Below, piece by piece: positions 22,001-33,959 of a stretch of DNA of 64,000 nucleotides. Below the pieces are notes generated by a model. It searched no databases, was not told where the DNA came from, and worked only from the letters and a program-made list of their open reading frames with translations. Both the position numbers and the translations under genes were made by a program. The stretch comes from Hirundichthys speculiger (Eukaryota > Chordata > Actinopteri > Beloniformes > Exocoetidae), in the NCBI GenBank assembly GCA_018398805.1, contig JAGFBZ010001254.1, positions 2,131,001-2,195,000 of the forward strand, read 5' to 3'. Every line of letters begins with the position of its first letter. Position 1 is the stretch's first letter.

Positions 22001-22640
22001 CAGGCTGGGTCCGTGTTTACTCGAGAGTTAAAGATACTGGCAGTGACAGCTAATGCCTGGACTCGGGCAGTTAAATTATTATTCATTAACGTGGCGTGTT
22101 TGTCATGAAACAATCGTGTTGCCGTAGCGTGTTGTTACCGGTTTGTTTACCGGTAGCTGTAAAGCACAACGGATCGCCAACATGACAACACTGCATGAGA
22201 ACATATTCACAACACGTCCTGACCGGTGTAGGCTATAAGTGTTAGCAGTTGCCACCAATAGCATCTGTATCCGCAAAGAAAATAACGACGTGGATTTATT
22301 GTCGTTTCCATCACGTAGCCTATGTAGCAACTGAGCCGGGTAGAAGAAGACAACTTTAGGTAAGAAAATCAAGTTTTATTCAACGCTAGACAACTTTTAA
22401 AATGAGCAACTATGGGCTGGATTGTCTCAGTTCTATTCGGGTAACTCAGTTCAGTTCGTGGTCGGAAACTAAAGACTCGGGTCGGGTCGGTTACGGGTCC
22501 AAATATTGCGGGTCCATTCAGGTTTGGACTCCCGAACTTATGATAATAGCTCGGGTCGGGTCGGGTCGGTTTCGGGTTGAATTTTCACGGCTCCATTCTG
22601 GTTCGGGTCCATGAAAGTGGACCCGTGAAGACCTCTAAAC

Positions 22641-22865
22641 CAGAGGTCTTCAACCCTGGTCCTCAAGGCACCTAATCCAGCAAGTTTTAGAGGTTTCCCA
22701 GCTTCAACACACCTGATTTTAATTAATGGTCGTTATCAGGTTGTCCTCAAAGTCTGCACAAGTCTGTTGATGAAACAGCCACTTGTATCACGGTGTGAAG
22801 AAGAAGGGGAAACATCTAAAACCTGCTGGATAGGGTGCCTCGAGGACTAGGGTTGAAGACCTCTG
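22641..22865. mobile_element. hAT MITE, CAGAGGTCTTCAACC family
   Basis: 225 bp with ends CAGAGGTCTTCAACCCTGGT and the matching complement, and the exact duplication CTCTAAAC (22633-22640 and 22866-22873). The target included the last bases of the adjoining TAGAGGTCTTC-family copy, so it is the younger insertion. Confidence 0.9.
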
Positions 22866-22999
22866 CTCTAAACTACAGAAATTGCGCATTTTTTTTAAAC
22901 ATTAAAACTTATTTAATCTTTATATTTTTATTATTATTTAATACTTAAAATAATAATATAATAATAAGAAGACTTAAGAAGACTTTAAAATCTAATATT

Positions 23000-23235
23000 A
23001 TTAAAAATTATAAGGAAATTTGATTTGAATTAAATTTTTCTGTTTATGCTATGTGTTTTGTAATGATGTACTATTGTGTAACAGTCAATTAATCCTCTGA
23101 TGGTATAGGATAGGCAAAAAAATAAGCCTTGGGGCTTCAGCCTATTCCTTTTTCGGTTGTTATCTGAAATTTTCTTTTTGTAAAACATGATTTTATTTTT
23201 GTTTTAAACCGAAATAAAGCATTCATTCATTCATA
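23000..23235 (+). repeat. LINE 3' tail with ATTC repeats
   Basis: Contains 'ggcttcagcctattcc' and 'accgaaataaagcattcatt', a common teleost LINE terminus. Only the untranslated tail is present, inside the hAT element. Confidence 0.6.
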
Positions 23236-23496
23236 ATAAGAATATATTATTATAATATTATATATAATAATCAATACTTACATATAATAAAATATAAATA
23301 TAATATCTAATATTATTATTATTTATTATTATGATTTTTATATTTCAATAACTGAAATATAAAAATCGCAATACTTGGTAAAATCGAAATGCAATACTTG
23401 TTTAATCAGAATCGCAATATAAATCGAATCGGGACCCAAAAATCGTAGGAGAATCAAATCGGCACAAAAGTGTATCGGCCCAGCCCTAGTAAGTAA

Positions 23497-23930
23497 GCCT
23501 TCTGTCTTCTGCCCCAGTTAGTCTCCAGACAAAGTTCTCACAGTTCTTGCGATGAGATGTCATTCGACCTTGGTAGTGTACTGATGCATGGTCCACGGGT
23601 CATGGGGGAAGGGGAGGGGTAGTGGGGGCAGAGCATCAGTTGGCATAACATTTAGGAGAAATTGAGAGGTCTTATCCATCCTGCCAGTGAGTTCAAGAAC
23701 CAGAGCTAGCCTACGATTCTGTTCAAGAAATGCATCCAGTTCATGGTTTAGCTCACAAAGCGTTTCAGTCTGAGTGCTGGCAGCCCGACATATTCCATCA
23801 TACACAACAGCCAGCTTCACAATGACCTGAATAGGTGCTTTCCGAATTTGTCGATACACCAGGTAACTGCCAACTCCAAACAGCAGAAATTCTGTGATCA
23901 GAAATCCAATTATTTATGCATCTTCAACAT
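23497..23930 (-). pseudogene. Minus-strand retroelement, coding remnant of unknown type
   Basis: Beyond the hAT element the minus strand has an open frame (23859-23560) with MYRQIRKAPIQVIVKLAVVY and LNHELDAFLEQNRRLALVLE, a helical and charged segment. I do not recognise the protein. Position and orientation suggest it belongs with the element whose tail is at 20540-21096. Confidence 0.45.
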
Positions 23931-23969
23931 ACATGATTGACGAGACGGACAGACACGTGATTCTCCAGT

Positions 23970-24834
23970 CCTGCCATGTGTCCATCACAAGAGGATGAAG
24001 AGTGGAAAGGCACTGGGTCCTGATATACCTGTGGAGGTATGGAAGTTTCTAGGAGAGATGTCAGTGGAGTTTTTGACAAGGACGTTCAACAAGATCGTAG
24101 AGAGTGAGAAGATGCCTAAAGAATAGAGGAGAAGTGTGCTGTTATTTTAAGAACCAGGGTGATGTGCAAAGTTGTGGCAACTACAGAGTTGATGAGCCAC
24201 ACAATGAAGCTATGGAAAAGACCAGAGGAAGCTAAGCTAAGGACAGAAGTGAGCATCTGTGAACAGCATTGTGGTTTCATGCCAAACAAGAGAACTACAG
24301 ATGCTATATTTTCTTTGAGGATGCTGATAGAGAAGTACAGAGAAGGGCAGAGGGAGCTGCATTGTGTCCTTGTAGACCTGGAGAAAGCAGATGACAGGGT
24401 GCCCAGAGAGGAGCTATGGTATTGTATGAGAGTCTGGAGTAGCAGAGAAGTATGTTAGAGTGGTGCAGGACATCTATAAGAGCTGTTAAACAAAGGTGAG
24501 GTGTGCTATAGGTGTGACAGAGGAGTTCAAGGTGGAGGTGGGACTGTACCAAGGATCAGCTCTGAGCCCCTTCTTGTTTGCTATGTTAATGGACAGACTG
24601 ACAGATGAGGTTAGAAAGGAAAAGGATTAGACAGGAGCAGCTGGAAGAAAATCTAGAAAGGCGGAGGTATGCCCTGGACAGAAAGGAATGAAGGTTAGCT
24701 GCAGCAAGACATAATACATGTGTGTGAATTAGAGGAACCCAAGTGGAACAATGTGAGTTCTACAGGGAGCAGAAATGAAGAAGGTGGAGGATTTTAAATA
24801 CTTAGGGTCAAGAGTACAGAGGTCTGTTGTGTAG
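23970..24834 (+). pseudogene. RTE LINE, reverse transcriptase fragment
   Basis: Frames contain MKSGKALGPDIPVEVWKFLG, then FMPNKRTTDAIFSLRMLIEK, REGQRELHCVLVDLEKADDR, GSALSPFLFAMLMDRLTDEV and KVEDFKYLGS, the classical RTE reverse transcriptase blocks. Stops and frameshifts break it, and the FADD catalytic block is missing. It is the continuation of the LINE begun at 19090. Confidence 0.82.
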
Positions 24835-25265
24835 GACTTGATGTTTATATCCCTTATTTGCACACTTGAGAGATTCCGCGAAGACTATGTGGGATGGTCA
24901 AGTGAGTGATGGTATCCTCTGCGTTATCAAGTGGGCGTCCCTTCTACCTTGATGTTTCGCTGATAGGCCCACGACACCTCCAGAGGGTTCAGCAGTGAAT
25001 CCCAGAGTCCCAGGCTCACTCCCTAGATACCATCTCCTCACTTGAATGCCCAAGTAGAGTCTCTTCTCTTTATCTACATCCACTGACTCCCCTCCTCCGC
25101 TGCCCTGGAGAGATCCTTGACTGCCTGCCGGTGAGCCTTCCCTGTCATTCCTATCTCCCGGAGCAGCCTTGATGTTGATGTGGCTATGAACCCTCTGCAG
25201 CCTACTTCCACTGGTCGCACCTTTGCTGTCCAGCCACATTGTTGTGTGGAGAGTTGTTGAATAGA
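24835..25265 (-). pseudogene. Fragment of another non-LTR retrotransposon, C-terminal part
   Basis: On the minus strand the frame reads KVRPVEVGCRGFIATSTSRL, then LREIGMTGKAHRQAVKDLSR and AAEEGSQWMW, a conserved C-terminal block of a fish LINE polyprotein. It splits the RTE LINE, whose C-terminal part resumes at 25290. Confidence 0.6.
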
Positions 25266-25289
25266 GAGTGTGAAAAAGAGGTGAAAAAG

Positions 25290-25620
25290 TATGTGCAAGC
25301 AGGTTAGAAGGAGGTTGTTGTACAGTTTAGAGACTGTGGCACTGAGGAAAAGACAGGAGGCAGAGTTGGAGGTAGCAGAGGTTCAAATGTTGAGGTTCTC
25401 TTTTGGAGTGACGAGGATGGACAGGATCAGGATTGAGAACATCAGAGGGACAGCACATGTTAGATGTTCTGGAGAGAAAGTCAGGAGACCAGACTAAAGT
25501 GGTTTGGAAATGTACAGAGGAGGGATAGTGAATATATCAGTGGAAGGATGATGAGGTTGGAACTGCCAGATTTGCTGTGCCGACCCCTGAAGGGAACAGC
25601 CAAAAAGAAAAGAAGAAGAT
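25290..25620 (+). pseudogene. RTE LINE, C-terminal end
   Basis: The frames contain LETVALRKRQEAELEVAEVQ, then MLRFSFGVTRMDRIRIENIR and KWFGNVQRRDSEYISGRMMR, followed by 'gccgacccctgaagggaaca', the usual RTE terminus. It is frameshifted. Confidence 0.8.
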
Positions 25621-26707
25621 TCTCGAGAGTCAATGTCTTTGCAGCACTGTCAGAATTGAGATAAATCATGACTCACAATGAACTTTTCCTCGAAAATCAA
25701 TTTTCCCATCACTGCTGATATATTTTTTAATCAGACACACTCTACAACAATAAAAACATCTAACAAAAAAAAAAAAAACACAAAACCCCTTCATTTAATC
25801 CAGTCAAAAGCAATAAACTGGGTGGCCACCTTTGACAACATGACCTCATATTATATAAAAAATGTAAAAACATTGGGCTTCTTTAAAGAATGTAGAATGT
25901 ACCATCTATCAGATATAGTCATTCCTTTTCATGGTTATGAGGTTACAAGCTTTTTGTTTTGTTTTGTTTTTAATATCCTTGAACATCTTTTCCATTTTAC
26001 ACAACCCCACATCCTTCACTTCTTATCAATTCATTTTCCAGATTGAATAATAATTTATTATAAGCATCTCAGTGCAAACACAAATTTTAGCAGCCAACCA
26101 CTGGCTTTTTTCCCCATTTTTTCATGTCACACTGGCCCCTCTTACTGCAAAGTTTTAAACATACCTGTAGCTATTCCCAATCAGGAAGACTGGGGTAAGT
26201 GAGCAGTTTTCAGGCTGAGTCATATATCAGGATACCAGACATGATATTCTGAACCTTAATACAATGGCAATCAAATACTTGCTCGGAGGAGATTTAGGAC
26301 AGTGTTGATGTTGACATCAATAACACCAGCATGTGGCCTCCCTTCTTCTGCCTGAACTTCATTTCCTGCTTCCTTTTATTTTTTTTCTTCCAGTGCCAGG
26401 ACAGCCACGGTTCATGTTTATGAACATGGATGTACAAGCACGTTGTTCACTATTTTCTCCACTGAAAAGAAACCTTCTATGGATAAACAGGTTCGAGCAA
26501 AGGTAGGGTGTGATATGAGGTCACGTAAGCAAGGCTTTTATTTCGATATGGGGATTTATGAGCTATTTTCGTGCTTCTTCTTAGTTTTCAGTTTTGCCTA
26601 AGTTTGTGTTGGAGTTGTACTTTTTCGTCCAACTTTTTTTTTTCCTTCTTTTTTTGAGGTTATATATTAGACTATTAACTAATCACAACAGCAGATTCAC
26701 ATATTTA

Positions 26708-26900
26708 CAACCTGAATTCCAATAAAGCCAGAACACCGTGTAAAACATTAATAAAGTAAAATAAAATTTAAAAAAAGATTTGCAAATCTCTTACACCAAT
26801 ATTTTATTTCCAACAGAATATCAGGTGTTGAAATTGAAACATTTGATCATTTCTTGGAAAATATCAGCTCCTTTGGACTTTGGCTTGTTCTCTGATGACA
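26708..26900 (+). repeat. Fragment of a common teleost DNA-transposon repeat (GATTTGCAAATC type)
   Basis: Contains 'acctgaattccaataaagcc', 'gatttgcaaatctctt' and 'atttcttggaaaatatcagc'. The same wording occurs at 59990-61440 (+), 56160-56630 (-) and 58350-58640 (-). Confidence 0.6.
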
Positions 26901-26959
26901 CTGTCCTTTTATCTCTTCTTCAGGGTTCAGAGTTTGGTCAAACATTTGGAAAACTAAAG

Positions 26960-27600
26960 AGATGATCACAGATTTTAGACCCAGTTGTGAACAGAAACGT
27001 TAAGGGGAACCATATTTCAGTTCTTTTAAGCAGACGTTTTGTTCTGTTGCTTTTAATTTCTGGAAATGTGCAGCCCAATCCAGGCCCTGACTCTGCCACA
27101 TATTTACTGCTCCTGCTCATTTTAAATCAAGCAGCGGTCTGGGTTTTATACATATAAATGTATGAAGTTCACCAACAGACTTCCTTCGTGTTTGGGTACA
27201 CCAACAGATGCAGACGTTATTGTTTTTTTCAGAAACATGGCTCAAAGATCTGTAAGAAGGAGCTCATTATCAAGGGTTCTTGATCTTCTTGATCAAGGGT
27301 CTTAATCTTGACGTCTCTAAACTTTTGCACAGGACTGCAGTTGATTGTTACAGGACTCGTTCAGCCACATATGATGCTTTAACGTCCTTAATGCTGCTGC
27401 TTTTTCAGAGCTGAGTTTAAAGGAGATTCTTCTTATTGGAGATCTACACTGTAACTAGTCACACCCAATGTCCAATGATTTTAAAGCTTGTTGCAGCTCC
27501 TTAAAGCTCTTTTAAATTGTTTGAAGTCTCACTCAGCCAAACTCAAACTGTCCTGAAAATTGGTCACATTTAACAAACACTCCACACAAATAATAACACA
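26960..27600 (+). pseudogene. LINE ORF2 start with a 2A-like motif and endonuclease remnant
   Basis: The frame reads LLLLISGNVQPNPGPDSATY (about 27046-27105), then after disruption 'VHQQMQTLLFFSETWLKDL' and degraded endonuclease text. Many fish LINEs begin their second ORF with such an x-NPGP motif before the endonuclease. There is no reverse transcriptase nearby. Confidence 0.6.
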
Positions 27601-29289
27601 GTCCTCTCAATATAGTATGATATGAAGCTGTTGTAAGAGACGACTCCAAAGGCTCTTTGTGTAGAGTTTACTGATGGTATACCCTGATACCCAGACAACA
27701 TTTCCTAAAACCAATCAAATATTTGCTCAAATGAAATTAAAACTCATATTTTACTATGAAAACTATCCCATAATGATGTTTTATAGACAATTAAGATATG
27801 TAATGGTGTGTAGCCAGCCTGAGCATGCCTTTTTTACACTGTGAGTACACAAAAAAATAAGTCATAGAGAAATGCTTGCTTCCTAAAAGTAATCAAATAT
27901 TTCTTAATATTTAATTGAAACTTACATCTCAGTGAAGAAAAGCATCCTTGTGCTCCTTCAAGTCAATACTGGTGCGATCAGCTCCATAGAATAACTCCAG
28001 TCCTGACAGACTTTAACCTCGCCTTGAAATTTTCACACTCCAACTGTTGGCGTATAAGGTAAAATGAAGGGAGGAGGAGGAGGGTTTGTTTGAGATGACA
28101 CATGCACGGTGATCTTATCAGGATATGCGTCACTCACATTAAGTATTGCTCATCCATGAACCAATTATTGGCATCATGGTGGAAAATATCCGTTTTTTTT
28201 TTTTTTTTTTTTTATTTTAATAATGTGCTCACTTGTGACAGCTGAATATCTTGATATTCAAAGTTTGACGCAGTTAGTATATGATTAAGCTACACAAAGA
28301 TATCAAACAAACAAAGCAACCATCATTAATAGCTGTTTATTTCACTATTGAGCCAAAGGAAAGAATATTGAAGATGAACCAGCCCAGCCACTTTACGAGA
28401 CCTTCCAGTAGAAGGATGGTATTACCATTCAGCGTCAGCGACTATTCGCACAACATTTTGAAGGTCTGCTCAGTTGGATTCAAACTGGATGGGCTGTATT
28501 GTCTCAGTAATATATTTTAATTATTCAATAACTTTATGGGAGATGTTTTAGATGCTGAGGGGATACGTGACTTTTACGGGAGTGGTGTTCTTTTTTTTTT
28601 TCTTCTTTTGGCTTTTCTTTGTCTGTTTTCTCACCCTTCCGTATCTAGCTACAACTGGTCCTGCTGTAACATGATAAGGAGTTGTTGTGACAGACACCCC
28701 AAGTTACTTTGAATGCTTTTTGCTGATAGTAGGAAAGGGAGATCCAAATATTTCTTCAAATGAAACTGAAACGGACATTTTAACGTGACAAAAACTTCAC
28801 GGTGTTGCTTTCAAAATTTGTTTAGATTTGAAAATTGCCCATTTTGTAGCCAGCTTAAGCATGTTCAGTGTGGATGCTTTTTTATACACAACACCAAAAG
28901 CTGACAAATTTCAAACATATCAGGTAAAAATAAGTCATGAAGACAAAAAAAGTCTCTGGTATCAGAGATGAAAGTGGTTCCTAGGGCTGGATTATCAGCC
29001 ATTTTATGCAGTTGAGAAGTTTTTCCCATTAGCCAGTTTAGCCCGGGGTTCAGTATGCAAAGGCCCAAGCTTTTGGCTGCCTGCCGCCTGCTGAGGTCCG
29101 GACTCTGTTCTGGTCTGTTGTGGTGAAGAAAGAGCTGAGCCAAAAGGCAAGGCTCCATGTTTGCCGGTCGATCTTTGTTCCAATGCTCACCTTTGGTCAC
29201 GAACTGTAGGTAGTGACCAGAAAAAATGAGATTGTGGATACAAGCAGCTGAGATGAGTTTTCTCCGCAGGGTGGCTGGACAGGGTGGCT

Positions 29290-29565
29290 AGCATGAGCAG
29301 GGGGGTTGGGGCATCTGGTTAGGATGCCTCCTGGACACCTCCTTGGAGAGGTGTTTCAGACATGTCCAACTGGGAGGAGACCATGAGGCAGACCCAAGAC
29401 ACGCTGGAGAGACTACATCTCTCGGCTGGCCTGGGAACGCCTCGGTGTCCTCTCAGAGGAGCTGGTGGAGACGGCTGGGGGAACAGAGGTCTGGGTCTCT
29501 CTGCTTGGGCTGCTTCCCCCACGACCCAACAATGGAGTAAGTGGAAGATGATGGATGGATGAGGA
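29290..29565 (+). repeat. 3' end of a teleost LINE (LERLHLSAGL type)
   Basis: Contains 'ggatgcctcctggacacctcc', 'acccaagacacgctggagaga', 'ggcctgggaacgcctcgg' and a GGAT tail, a widely repeated fish LINE terminus. A short frame is still readable but has no start. Confidence 0.7.
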
Positions 29566-29640
29566 ATTTTTAGAAATTTGACACATCACCTACAGTCAAA
29601 CTATACGATACCGAACGCAAGATACTTCTCCATTGTGTAC

Positions 29641-30347
29641 TAGGGATGTTCCTGGCGACTAATTTCCCTGTCGACTAAACGAAAATTTTAATTAAGACTA
29701 GTCTACTAGTCTAAAAAAAAGATTCACTCCAGCCTGGAAGTTTGCGTCCCGGCACGGTGTATTCGGGCTCAACATATTCCATTAGCTTCCTGAAGCCTTT
29801 ACCTTCCACAAAGTTAAGTGGAAGCATATCTTGCGAAGTCATTATCGTGATGAGCTGCGTTATCCTCTCAGACCGGACGGGAGAACACCGTCTCCGGGTA
29901 AACAATGTCAAATCGGCCTGAGTGTGGCTAGCACCGCTAGCATCAGCAGCCGTCGTCTCGTGCAGATTAACATCCAAATGCTTGGGTCGAATGTGGTTGC
30001 GCATTGCTCCAGTCGAGTGATTGTATGCCAGTTGTTTCTGACACAGTCTACATACTACCTTGTTTTCATTTTCTAGATTAAAGTACCGCCAAACCACGCT
30101 GGTTTTGCGAGACTATCTTCCCACCGTGCCGTTTTAAAAACTCCAGTCTACTCGAGCATTGCCGCGGAGAGGGGGGCTGCTGTCTGTCGGCTCTGTAGCC
30201 CCGACTAGTGGCGGGCGGCTGTATGACAATTAAGGGGCCTTGTACATGAATAAAACACAAATGGGTTTAAACGACTAATATTTCTGGTGCCGACTAGTAG
30301 GTGAGCGGACGTTTAATCGTTTAGACGAGTAATCGCACGCATCCCTA
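29641..30347 (-). mobile_element. hAT element with a ZBED-like transposase fragment
   Basis: 707 bp with ends TAGGGATG and CATCCCTA and the exact duplication TTGTGTAC (29633-29640 and 30348-30355). On the minus strand the frame 30097-29711 reads VWRYFNLENENKVVCRLCQK, then YNHSTGAMRNHIRPKH, a BED finger, and continues into the first part of the transposase (ITIMTSQDMLPLNFVEGKGF). The catalytic core is missing. Confidence 0.88.
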
Positions 30348-30602
30348 TTGTGTACCGAGATCATTTTCATTTTGTTTCATATCAGACACAAATCCTGCTG
30401 GAAGCCACTTCCAGAGAAGCAGTCTGTTTAAAAACAGACCTTTGGACACGTTATGTCAGCTTGATATCCATGTTAAGTCAGATTTCATTACCTGGGGCAT
30501 CTGCTTCCATATACAAAAATGTATATATGCAAAGTTTAGTACTCCATCTTTTAATTCTCTGCTTTTTGTGTAAAATATATAATCAGAATCATCTGATCAC
30601 AC

Positions 30603-30931
30603 TTAAGCTTAGTGGTTAGCACTGTTGCCTCACAGTAAAGGGGTTCCTGGTTCAAACCCCAGCTGAGGCCTTTCTGTGTAGGGTTTGCATGTTCTGTCTG
30701 TGTTTGGGTGGGTTTTCCCCAGCTACCTCGTCTTCCTCCCACAGTCCAAAGACATGCATGTCAGGTTAACTGATGACTCTGAACTGCCTGTAGGAGTGAG
30801 GATGCATGGTTGTTGGTCTCCATGTGACCCTGTGATGGACTGGTGACCTGTCCAGGGTGTACCCCTGAGAGAACTGGGTGACCCAGTACAGGACTAAGTG
30901 GGTGTAGATCATGGATGGATGGATGGAGGAG
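30603..30931 (+). mobile_element. tRNA-derived SINE, copy 2
   Basis: Same family as 21213-21633: 'gcttagtggttagcactgtt', GGTTCAAACCCC as B box, 'cttcctcccacagtccaaag', 'gactggtgacctgtccaggg' and a GGAT tail. It is diverged and lacks the first bases of the head. Confidence 0.8.
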
Positions 30932-32531
30932 CTTAGTTGGTCTCAGTATGAGATGAATCCAATCTCAGACAGTGATATATCTTTCATCTCTCTTCCATTA
31001 TTATTATTAGTATTATTATTACTATTATTTTTTTTAACAAAAATGAAACCACAAAGACAAAAATATACAGCGGCAATTACTATGGTCCAATCAGCTCTGC
31101 AACCATTAACAGCTGAATGACTTCAGTACAATACAATCACTCGAGACACTGCTTGCATGTGAAGCCCTGATTAAATAAACCAAACCTGAGATTTCTATCT
31201 CAACTAGTTCTTGAGATATTGGCATGTGATACCAGATACAGGCTAAAGAGCAACTTTGCCCCCCCACCCCCCCACACACACATTTACTTTGAAACAATGT
31301 GAAAAGACATAAGTTTTGCAGCTCCAGATGAATTTTATTAAGGGGAGAGGTGAAAAAAATGGCTCTTTTGATAGTAAAGGTTGCCGACCCCCCTGGTCTA
31401 GAAAGTTTTGGACCAAGTGTGGTGCCTGTACAACTTACAGTTTCTGCCAGACTTTGTGCTTTGCTGAAGAAAAATCCTAATAACCTAAACAAAAACAATA
31501 GGGATCCAGCAACTTCACTGCTCCACTGCTCATGTGGGTGATACAAAAGTACAGACATGATCAACTATCCAAATAGAAAACACATTAGTTCAAGGCTCGT
31601 GGAAAAACCCTGTTTATCCTGATCCACATTGATTCTACAAGGATTTAGAGATGAGTAAAAACAAAAGAGAAACAGGTTAAGGGCCTATAATCTGTTGCAT
31701 AAAGGGGAATATGCTCTAATTCCTTTCCCTGTGGGATTTGGAATAAATACTTCTATCCAGTGACCCTGAGCACTTTATGATTTGAATTTTCTGTGACACT
31801 GAGAGAAAGTCCTCAACATGCTGCTGCTTTAAAGATGTGTCATTTATGATCAACATTGTTTTAAACAGTTGAATGTTCAATCAAGACAAACATTACATAA
31901 AACGGTTTTGTACGCTGCTGAAAACCAGAAACAGTACACCTAACAGAATGATAATCTGTCTTGAAAAAAAAAAAAAGTAAAATCCCGCTTAATGACTCAT
32001 GCACATCCAGAGGGCTTTAATGCAATAACTAGTGCAACCAATTTAGGCCCTAACATGAACATTTCGAGGGCAGATGTGCGCTCATCATCTTTTTCAAGCT
32101 ACACTAATTGATCTAAACACACTGAGTCACTGCTAAAGAGCGTATATCATGCGTTTCAGCTGATTTGCTGCAAGTTGCCATGCGCAAAATATCTCTAAGC
32201 CCCATTCAATCCAACATCTGTGAAATTAAATTTCTGTTTAATAGATGTTCCACTAAGTGAACACAACACTTAGCAAAGCACTGAATTCAGTATATTTCTT
32301 CTTGTAAAAAGGTGAAACGTTCAAAAGCACGGCCCAGCAAGAGGCAAGAAGTTCAGTCCAGCGACTACCATGAAAGGAGTCAGAAAAATTACATTAAAAA
32401 ATAATAACACACACACATTTAAAAGGGAAGATTTTTGGTTGCCAGTAGAAAAGTAATGTATATAATTCTCCCTAATCTAAAATATCTGTAAAATAAAACT
32501 CTCAAAATATGTTTGCACTGTGTCCACAATA

Positions 32532-32899
32532 CAGTCATGGAAAAAATTATTAGACCACCATTTTTTTCTTCACTTTCTTGTTCATTTTAATACCTGGTAC
32601 CACTAAACGTCATCATGTGACTAAAACAGACAGAAAAGAAAACACTGAATGCATAAAAGCAGTGTTTTTGGCAGTACAACGCCATAGCTATTGATGTAAA
32701 AACTTAAGTGATTTAGGTTATAATCAAGAAAACCATGGAAAATGGTAAGATATCAGCTCTTAACTAAAACTCTTATGAGCAATCTTTGTGGTTATCGTTA
32801 TGTTTGTCCAAACAAATGTACCTTTAGTTGTACCAGGCATTAAAATGAACAAGAAACTGAAGAAAACAAGGGTGGTCTAATAATTTTTTTCCATGACTG
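32532..32899. mobile_element. Tc1/mariner MITE
   Basis: 368 bp with inverted ends CAGTCATGGAAAAAATTATT and AATAATTTTTTTCCATGACTG, flanked by TA on each side. It is non-coding. Confidence 0.85.
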
Positions 32900-33959
32900 T
32901 ATATTCACAATCAGATTTTCTGTATCCCATGACACGACTCGCAACGGGACTTTACCTTATTATGGCCTTTTATCTTTTTTTTTGACAAAGGTCTGATTAA
33001 ATCAAACGAATCTTCCGCATAGACACAACTTCCACAAAAAAGGTTTGACTTTTACATTTGCATAAAAATCTAGAACTTTGGAAAATTGCCTTGTTTTGTG
33101 TGAAGCATTCAATCCCCCTGATCCAGCTGCGAGGGTCCGAGGCTTGTTCAAGGACAAGGACCTTATCACGGAAGAAGCCCTTCATGAAATAGAAGCAGCA
33201 CAAAGCCAACAGTCAGAGAAGCAAGCAAGCCAATTCAGCTTCATCACTTTCATGTCTACAAGGAGGTCCTACATAAATACCCACTCTCGCTTCCTTTAAT
33301 ATATTATATTATACCCGCGTGGTTCTCCTTTAGTATAAGGTTTGTTTTGAACTTGAACCTACATGTGCCCAACAGCTTCTTTTCCTTACTTACTGCAGAG
33401 GGCAATGCAGGACCTGTCAACTTATTTGCTCCAAGTTTTCATCTAAAATATATTCCAATTATGAAAATGACATAAACAAGCAAGCTTCCACAACGCAGCT
33501 GTTGAAATAATCTAAAAGTATCTGTAAAAACAGTAACATAATGACTTAATCATCATAAAAAATCCACGAATAACTACTTATCGGCGCAAGAATGCCAAGT
33601 ATGCACCACTGAGAGCACTGGAGGATAACAGTTGAACAAATTGTTTTAACCTGAGAGTTCTCAATGTGATAAGATGACGAGCTGGATTTTGAACCTGGAT
33701 TTTAAATCCCATAGATATCAGGGAATCGAACCAGTGTCTGTCCTGGAATACATGCACCTCATGTCTCCATCCATCCAGCCACAAATAAAATCCAGGTATC
33801 ACACTCACACAGATGTGCAAATCAACACTGTGACATCCTGTGATCAGGTCCAGTTAAAACAGATCATCACTGTTGCGTGTCTCCCTACAAAAACTCCCAG
33901 CACACAGACACACACACGCACGCACACACGCAGGCACACAGCAGGGGCTACTCCCCGTT

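Larger units (their letters stand above)
21097..23488 (+). mobile_element. hAT element, TAGGGCTGGGC family, with nested insertions
   Basis: 2392 bp with ends TAGGGCTGGGCC and GGCCCAGCCCTA and the exact duplication GTAAGTAA (21089-21096 and 23489-23496). The interior contains a SINE (21213-21633), the start of a BED-finger transposase (21766-22000), a piece of the TAGAGGTCTTC family (about 21985-22637), a second MITE (22641-22865) and a LINE tail (about 23000-23235). It lies inside the minus-strand retroelement. Confidence 0.9.
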
